NCBI GenBank assembly: GCA_009809945.1
Contig: WTPW01000962.1
Location: 107,240-171,239 of the forward strand
DNA length: 64,000 nucleotides
Direction of reading: 5' to 3'
Source of the DNA: Gigaspora margarita
Lineage: Eukaryota > Glomeromycota > Glomeromycetes > Diversisporales > Gigasporaceae
The notes beneath the pieces are model-generated. The model had not been told where the DNA came from, did not search any database, and saw only the letters and a list, made by a program, of their open reading frames with translations. The position numbers were made by a program, and so were the translations under genes. Shown piece after piece: positions 59,001-64,000 of this stretch. How positions within the stretch are numbered: the first letter of the stretch is position 1; the number at the start of each line of letters is the position of its first letter.

Positions 59001-59113
59001 TATTTATGTAGTATTAAATATATAAATCTATAATTGATTGATGGATTATGAATTAAATTTTAATATAAATATTTTGAAAATGGGACATTTCCATCTCTAA
59101 GTGTCCCCCACTA
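53085..59113 (-). mobile_element. 6.0-kb DNA transposon with a multi-exon transposase-like gene
   Basis: TIRs of about 27 bp: left CAGTGCGGGACACTTAGAG, right (inverse) TAGTGGGGGACACTTAGAG, both continuing into ATGGAAAT. TA lies on each side (53083-53084, 59114-59115). The ends agree with those of the MITE at 6596-7397. One minus-strand gene fills the right two thirds; the left 1.1 kb is non-coding or holds 3' exons. TIR and TA suggest the Tc1/mariner group, but gene size and domains are unlike it. Scattered N bases. Confidence 0.85.
54250..58938 (-). pseudogene. Large transposase-like gene (FYR-like, zinc, DDE-like, SAP)
   Basis: Exons by GT-AG and phase: 58938-57901, 57837-57601, 57307-56889, 56825-56082, 56012-55640, 55555-55321, 55256 to about 54815, and perhaps 54284-54252. 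About 1,150 codons. E1 begins MSKRKLQAVQLLSSG; residues about 150-225 (FSLGKLRIMIH ... YIQIYTDEGLLNTVYG ... DVWKNF) look FYRN/FYRC-like. E3 has GLPLLYLNNHKEALWQKFH and CLTCNQYG. E4 has YCNH, CINHC and CEEC (zinc-ribbon-like), then D in VIVVDYKMK, D in VIIMSDNGFHYHN (81 residues between) and E in EAGEAK (34 residues after the second D), a candidate DDE triad. E6 has a SAP-like TIKKLKEELKSRNISYEE; E7 has NTGWAFKHKHKYGRKGARKR. In-frame stops: about eight, most explained by TGG, CGA or CAG decay. The E3-E4 join is out of phase beside a run of A. Resembles an expanded uncharacterised Rhizophagus family. Not functional here. Confidence 0.7.
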
Positions 59114-59319
59114 TAGCATCTTCTAATTCTCTAATTTTTCTTTTCAATATATGATTTTCTTCTTATAAATTGTTCATTCTGGTTCTGAGTTCATTATATT
59201 ATTTTCTAGTCTGGTTACTCATTTTATGATACTTTTCATATTCATTAGATTTGTTCCTATAATTGGTAATCCTAACTGCCTAAAAATTTGCTCTAATTCA
59301 TTTAACCATTGCTTCAAAC

Positions 59320-59480
59320 TAAGGATTGGAACTATTTAACTATTTAAAAATTGCTCTATAGTTCTAAGCAGAATTATGTTAATTATGTGCCAAAATTATT
59401 TTAATGCTAGCCAAATTAAATGGTTAAATAGTTAAATGATTAAAACAATTAAAAAAAATTTTAGATGGTTTCAATCTCTA
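59320..59480. mobile_element. hAT-like MITE, ATTGGAAC family, copy 2
   Basis: TAAGGATTGGAAC to TTTCAATCTCTA, with a perfect 8-bp duplication CTTCAAAC (59312-59319, 59481-59488). Removing element and one TSD joins DPKRSLK-QWLNELEQ in frame on the minus strand. Confidence 0.92.
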
Positions 59481-59755
59481 CTTCAAACTTCTTTTTGGAT
59501 CAAAATTTAATAAATTTTCAGTTATAGAGTTAATTTTTTCAATAATTTCTTTTGTAGAGTGATCAATAACTTGTATATTTAGTAGTAGCAATAGTAAGAA
59601 CAATTGCAATTCTGTTGTTGTTACTATATATGATGAAAGTTCAGATATCATAACTATTTTTATTGTTTTTTCTTTAGTAACTTCAGTTATACAACTTAGG
59701 TTACTTGTAGGTTTAAGCTAAGATATTATATTTTGTGATTCTATAACTATAGCAG

Positions 59756-60165
59756 GACCTTAAATATTTCTGATATAGGTCATATTTTTTTTTAGCAAAT
59801 TAGACCAAATTTGGTTAAAGGTCCAAATTTAAATTTTAGTAAATTAAAGTCAATTTAGACAATAGTTTCATGTTTAGTTTTGGCAAAATGGTTAAATTTT
59901 TATGTTGTCATAATTTATTTTTTGTTGAATTATTCTTTTTTTTAAAAAGAATAGATAAAAAAAATAATTCAATTTATATGAAATTTTATTAAAATAATTA
60001 ACTTTGTATTACTGTACTAACAATTATTATAGAATAAGTCAAAAAAATAATAGTTTCATAAGACAATTTTTGATATTTTATTATTAAAATTTGCTTCTAC
60101 AATTAAAATATTTTTTAAAACATATACGAAAAATTAATTTACAAAGAAATATTAATGTTTTAAAT
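59756..60165. other. AT-rich spacer with a CAGGACCC-family end
   Basis: CAGGACCTTAAATATTTCTG and the AGCAAATTAGACCAAATTTG block match the CAGGACCC MITEs, but no second end is visible. The rest shows nothing. Confidence 0.5.
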
Positions 60166-60175
60166 AAATAAAGCT

Positions 60176-61236
60176 AGGGGATTGATATTTATACCCCCCA
60201 TTTTTGATATTCATACCCCTATCAAAAATCAAAAATTTTAAATCTTTGAGCGAAGATATCTTGACAACCAACTAACTAAATTCAACAAGCCTTTTTTATT
60301 TGCATTCTATAAATTCATAGAATTCAAATAAAAAAAGTTTATTGAATTTAGTCAGATGGTTGTCAGGATACCTTTGCTCAAAGTTAGAGAAAATTAAAAC
60401 GTCTATCAAAATAAAGCTATGCCAAAGTTTTTTAAAACTTTGAGCGAAGATTTCTTGATGACCATCTGATCAAATTCGATGAACTTTTTTTTATTTGAAT
60501 TCTATATATTCATAGAATTCAAATAAAAAAAAGTTCATTGAATTTGGTCAGATGGTTATCAAGATATCATCGCTCAAAGTTAGAGAAAAATCAAAACGTC
60601 TATTAAAAGAAAAGCTGCGCCAAAGTTTTTTTAAAACTTTGAGCAAAGATATCTTGACAGCCATCTAACCAAATTCGATAAACTTTTTTTTATTTGAATT
60701 TTATAAATTCATAGAATTCAAATAAAAAAAGTTCATTGAATTTGGTTAGACGGTTGTCAATATAACTTTGCCCAAGTTTTAAAAAAACTTTGGCGCAGCT
60801 TTTCTTTTGATAGACATTTTGATTTTTCTCTAACTTTGAGCAAAGATATCTTGACAATCACCTGACTAAATTCAATGAACTTTTTTTTATTTGAATTCTA
60901 TGAATATATAGAATTCAAATAAAAAAAGTTCATCGAATTTAATCAGATGGGTGTCAAGATATCTTCACTCAAATTTTAAAAAACTTTGGCGTAGCTTGAT
61001 TTTGATAGACGTTTTGATTTTGTCTAACTTTGAGCGAAGGTATCCTGACAACCATCTGACTAAATTCAATAAACTTTTTTTTATTTAAATTCTATGAATT
61101 TATAGAATGCAAATAAAAAAGGTTTGTTGAATTTAGTTTGATGGTTGTCAGGATATCTTTGCTCAAAGATTTAAAATTTTTGATTTTTGATAGGGGTATG
61201 AATATCAAAAATGGAGGGTATAAATATCAATCCCCT
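60176..61236. mobile_element. Foldback element with five hairpin modules
   Basis: TIRs of about 85 bp, near-identical, start AGGGGATTGATATTTATACC. A 6-bp direct repeat AAAGCT flanks it (60170-60175, 61237-61242). Between the TIRs lie five modules of about 195 bp, each centred on a TTTGAATTCTATGAATTCA-type palindrome (near 60305, 60500, 60705, 60900, 61095) bordered by GGTCAGATGGTTGTCA in both orientations. No ORF. Confidence 0.88.
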
Positions 61237-61374
61237 AAAGCTATTCTGTAACAAAAATTAAACCAAATAATTTGAAATTTCAAAAAATAAAATTTTATTT
61301 AGTTATTTATCACTTTTATTAGTATGCAATAACTTGTTTTATTTGAACTTGTAAAAATCAGTATGGGTACTATT

Positions 61375-61920
61375 ATTATAGAAAGAGGCTTCTTTTACTT
61401 CTTACTATAACAATGACATAGCTACAGGGATTCTTTAGTAGTTTATAGCAGTATTCAAGTGACTGATATAATTTCTTGGTCTGATGAAACTATACTTTTC
61501 TCTGTAAGTGGTTTGTGATATAATTTGTATTTAACAATAGTTTCTTTATTAATAATAATAAGCAAGAAGGCTATTCCTAGACTTCTATTACTAAGAAATC
61601 CCTTTTACAAGATAATTACTAAATAATAAGAGAAGTGAAGTGTTTTGGTCTAATTTGACCAAGAAAAATTCTGTGTTTATAAATACATTTTAGAATAAGC
61701 ATTGTAAGCATTAATTTACAATGATAAACATTACAATCATTATGAGCGACATAAGCATTATAAGCAAATATAATCATTATAAATGGTATAAGCATTATAA
61801 GTGGTATAAGTGGTATAAGTGGTATAAGTAGTATAAGCGCTATAAGCATTATAAGTGGTATAAGCATTATAAGCATTATAAGCGGTATAAACAATACAAG
61901 TATTATAAGCGATATGAACT
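61375..61920 (+). repeat. Dispersed decamer-bearing repeat, copy 3
   Basis: Colinear with 46480-47580. The decamer array ATTATAAGYGGTATAAGC-type at 61740-61915 is uninterrupted here and produces a false MLIPLIMLI frame on the minus strand. Confidence 0.8.
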
Positions 61921-62130
61921 TTTTTTTTCAAGTTAAGGTGCTTACTCTGGGAGTAAGAGTTTTATTCAAGTATTATTAAATGTTGGACTTTCTACATAGA
62001 GGTCACCCAATATAGTACATTGGCGAGAGTACAACTAGCCACACCTGCAACTTTTGGTTGCCTATTTAAATAGCCACTTGAAGGTCTACACTAGCTGCTA
62101 TATCTGCAACCTGCATACTAGTTATTATTT
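61921..62130 (-). mobile_element. SINE-1 3' fragment
   Basis: A T-run at 61921-61929 is the A-tail. Inverse of GCAGGTTGCAGATATAGC, AGCTAGTGTAGACCTTC and AGTTGCAGGTGTGGCTAG, which match the SINE-1 body. The head is absent or too diverged beyond about 62130. Confidence 0.65.
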
Positions 62131-62333
62131 ATTTTAAACCTTCTGATCATTGCCATCTGCCAACCCATCTTGTATCACTGGAATACGATCTGAATTCTTT
62201 TCTACCTTTCTTAGGACTACTTATTCTCAGTAAGAGACCTGGTAGAGCAGTTCCTATCCCACACAGGTAATACCTACTATTGATCTATAGAAATTACTAT
62301 AAAATACAAAATCGATTATAACTTTTGATCCAC

Positions 62334-62515
62334 CAGGACCCTGAAATATATATAGATAGGTTAGGTATTATTTTGCTTATTTTGGAGGATTTTTATACAG
62401 ATCTTTTCTATTTTTAGTAATTTTTTTGTTTATTTTTGAGGTTTTTTCTACAGATCTTTCTATTTTTAGTAATTTTATAATTAATCTGACCTATCTTTGT
62501 ATATTTTGGGGTCCT
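62334..62515. mobile_element. CAGGACCC-family MITE, copy 7
   Basis: CAGGACCCTGAAATATATAT to ATATTTTGGGGTCCTG. Interior has two copies of ACAGATCTTT..CTATTTTTAGTAAT. Confidence 0.75.
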
Positions 62516-62723
62516 GATCCACTAATCCAAATTGAATGAAACTACTACCATTAGAATCAGCTCACTGAGATGATTTTAACAAGCTATGAACTATCTCTGT
62601 ACGACTAGTGGATGACAAGATCAGAACTAATAAGTAATCAATTATGTGATTTGTAATCTGATTGGTTAGGCGATTGCTGCGGGCAAAAATATCATATATG
62701 CCATATTTGCTAGATGTCATACA

Positions 62724-64000
62724 TCACCAAAATTTGTATGGGGATTACTATCAGTTTTTATCAGTTATTGGCTAGTAATCGATTAAAATCCCCGATGAGG
62801 ACTAGCGATTAAGTTAGTAATCGATAATAATCAGTAATAATCGATAGTAATCAGATTAAAATCACGAATAATAATTCAATCAATACTATTATACTTTATA
62901 CTTATTTTTAAATGTTTTACAGGTTTTCGCTACGTTTTACAGATTTTTGCATATTTTCACAAGGTTTCGCATTTTAATATAAAATTTTATATTTTTTTAT
63001 TTATTACAGGTGACCCCCGATAATATCAACCTACGTTAATATCAACCTAAGCCACAAATTAAATTTTTACAAATTTTTATATATCAAAATTCTCTCGTAT
63101 ATATCAACTTTAATATGAATTTTAGTTAATATCACTATCAACATAATTTTGAACAGGTTCAAATGGGTTGATATTAACGAGGGTCACCTGTATTATTATT
63201 ATACATTATATTTTAAATTAAATATATTTTATTTATTATATATTATTATAATTCTTTACAACAAAAAAAAAATAAAACTGAAACTGAAAAAAAAATGAAA
63301 CAAAAATAAAAATATTTTAAACTACTTTTGCACTTCGTCGCATAATAGTAGCTCTATATATTTATTTTCCTTACCCCGCAGTTAGCTATTATTTCTTTTC
63401 TTTGTTTTAACTATTATATTCGCTTATATTCGCTACTTTCAAAAATAGTAGAGAAGTAAAAAAATAACAAAAAAAATGAAAACAAAAAAATAGTAATATT
63501 GTAAACTACTTTCGCTCTTCGTCACATAATACTAGCTCTACAGACTTATATTCGCTTATATTCGCTTATATTTGCTATGTTCTAAAAAGTGTAGAGAAGT
63601 AAAAAAATAACAAAAAAAAATAAAAACGAAAAATAGTAATAATTTAAACTACTTTCACACTTCGTCGCATAATATCAGATACACTTATTTTTTTCACTCT
63701 CAGTTAGCTATTATTTCTCTTCGCTTATATTTGCTACTTTCTAAAGATAGTAGAGAAGTAAAAAAAAAACTATTTCTTAGAAGCGTAGGAGTTTTTGAAA
63801 TTGTGAAGAATCTAGTAGGTTCTTGCAAAGTGGCAGAGAAGTTAGAGTTGGTGTTTTTGTAAAGTGCTGGAAAGTCAGGTTGTTTTTTGCAAAGTTCTGA
63901 AGAAAGTCAGGAATAAATAAAATAAAATAAAAGTAAAAAAATAAGTAAAAAAAAAAAACAACTGAAAAACAAAATATGCAAGCAAACTTAATAAAAAAAA
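62724..64000. repeat. Long dispersed repeat R, copy C (runs off the window)
   Basis: Starts CACCAAAATTTGTATGGGG and follows the same order as 13906-15566 closely, so element or segmental duplication boundaries can be compared base by base. A TA MITE interrupts it at 63007. Confidence 0.8.
63007..63190. mobile_element. 184-bp TA MITE in repeat R
   Basis: CAGGTGACCCCCGATAATAT to GATATTAACGAGGGTCACCTG, with TA both sides. Copy A of repeat R lacks it at the equivalent TATTATTATTAT position, an empty-site control. Internal GTTAATATCAAC repeats. Confidence 0.92.

Larger units (their letters stand above)
52555..59706 (-). pseudogene. Decayed minus-strand gene interrupted by two hAT MITEs and a 6-kb transposon
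   Basis: Coding-like pieces in order. 59706-59489: SNLSCITEVTKEKTIKIVMI, then HSTKEIIEKINSITENLLNF. After the hAT MITE 59320-59480: LKQWLNELEQIFRQLGLPII, then TNLMNMKSIIK. After a frameshift: EENHILKRKIRELEDA, reaching the transposon at 59114. Beyond the transposon (53084 down): TIKETIATYNI. After the hAT MITE 52731-53008: ALLRVLFDNI, then EELVELSDNNEKEEIENMQI and LD-stop at 52555, just before the SINE. The middle part looks coiled-coil. Several stops sit at likely W/Q/R positions. Family unknown; may itself be a mobile-element Gag-like protein. Confidence 0.55.

Noticed and set aside
61619-61894. Frame translating as MLIPLIMLI repeats, resembling a membrane protein
   Set aside because: It is the translation of a tandem decamer array.
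1-64000. CRISPR-like or bacterial operon interpretation of regular repeats
   Set aside because: Repeats are MITE and satellite structures with TIRs or TSDs; introns and SINEs show a eukaryotic genome.

Overview
The window looks like a chromosomal segment of an AT-rich fungal genome, most probably an arbuscular mycorrhizal fungus of the Rhizophagus type. The case is inference: very low GC, short GT-AG introns (about 47 to 84 nt), protein kinase remnants with an HKDFHS-type catalytic loop, and protein families (a SAM-like module with a PD-(D/E)XK nuclease, and a large FYR-like/zinc/SAP transposase-like protein) that I associate with that lineage. I see no rRNA, tRNA gene, CRISPR array, bacterial operon or clearly intact host gene. 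Almost every long open frame is a shadow of low-complexity sequence.

The window is mainly a graveyard of nested mobile elements, many of which can be delimited to the base by terminal inverted repeats (TIRs) plus target-site duplications (TSDs): hAT-like MITEs with 8-bp TSDs, PIF/Harbinger-like MITEs with TAA/TTA TSDs, Tc1/mariner- or pogo-like MITEs with TA TSDs, large foldback elements, tRNA-headed SINEs with 11-18-bp TSDs, a pair of ORF-less retroposons of about 1.1 kb, and one LTR element with a 5-bp TSD.

Layout. 1-9 kb: AT-palindrome arrays, MITEs, a complete SINE (2.86-3.46 kb), a mariner MITE inside a Harbinger MITE (6.1-7.4 kb) and a stack of four elements (7.9-9.0 kb). 9-16 kb: retroposon, pogo-like MITEs, long dispersed repeat with a gap. 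17-19.3 kb: foldback split by a 1.4-kb hAT element. 20.5-25.2 kb: kinase pseudogene, then a plus-strand PD-(D/E)XK nuclease gene split by a pogo-like MITE that itself carries three more elements. 25.4-26.8 kb: minus-strand gene remnant whose exon is split by a triply nested MITE. 27-34 kb: hairpin family, a GC-rich SINE, a second gap, a second retroposon. 36.4-39.1 kb: LTR element. 39.4-42.2 kb: decayed gene with a Nudix-like box and CxxC motifs. 42.7-50.5 kb: SINE, MITEs, dispersed decamer repeat, second CxxC gene remnant, minisatellite element. 50.7-52.5 kb: four-deep nest starting from a SINE. 53.1-59.1 kb: a 6.0-kb DNA transposon with a multi-exon transposase-like gene, inserted in a decayed minus-strand gene. 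60.2-61.2 kb: five-hairpin foldback. 62.7-64 kb: third copy of the dispersed repeat.

A theme across the gene remnants is that most in-frame stops fall where TGG, CGA or CAG is the natural ancestral codon, which suggests C-to-T (G-to-A) decay such as methyl-cytosine deamination or a RIP-like process. In several places, removing one MITE and one TSD copy restores a continuous reading frame.
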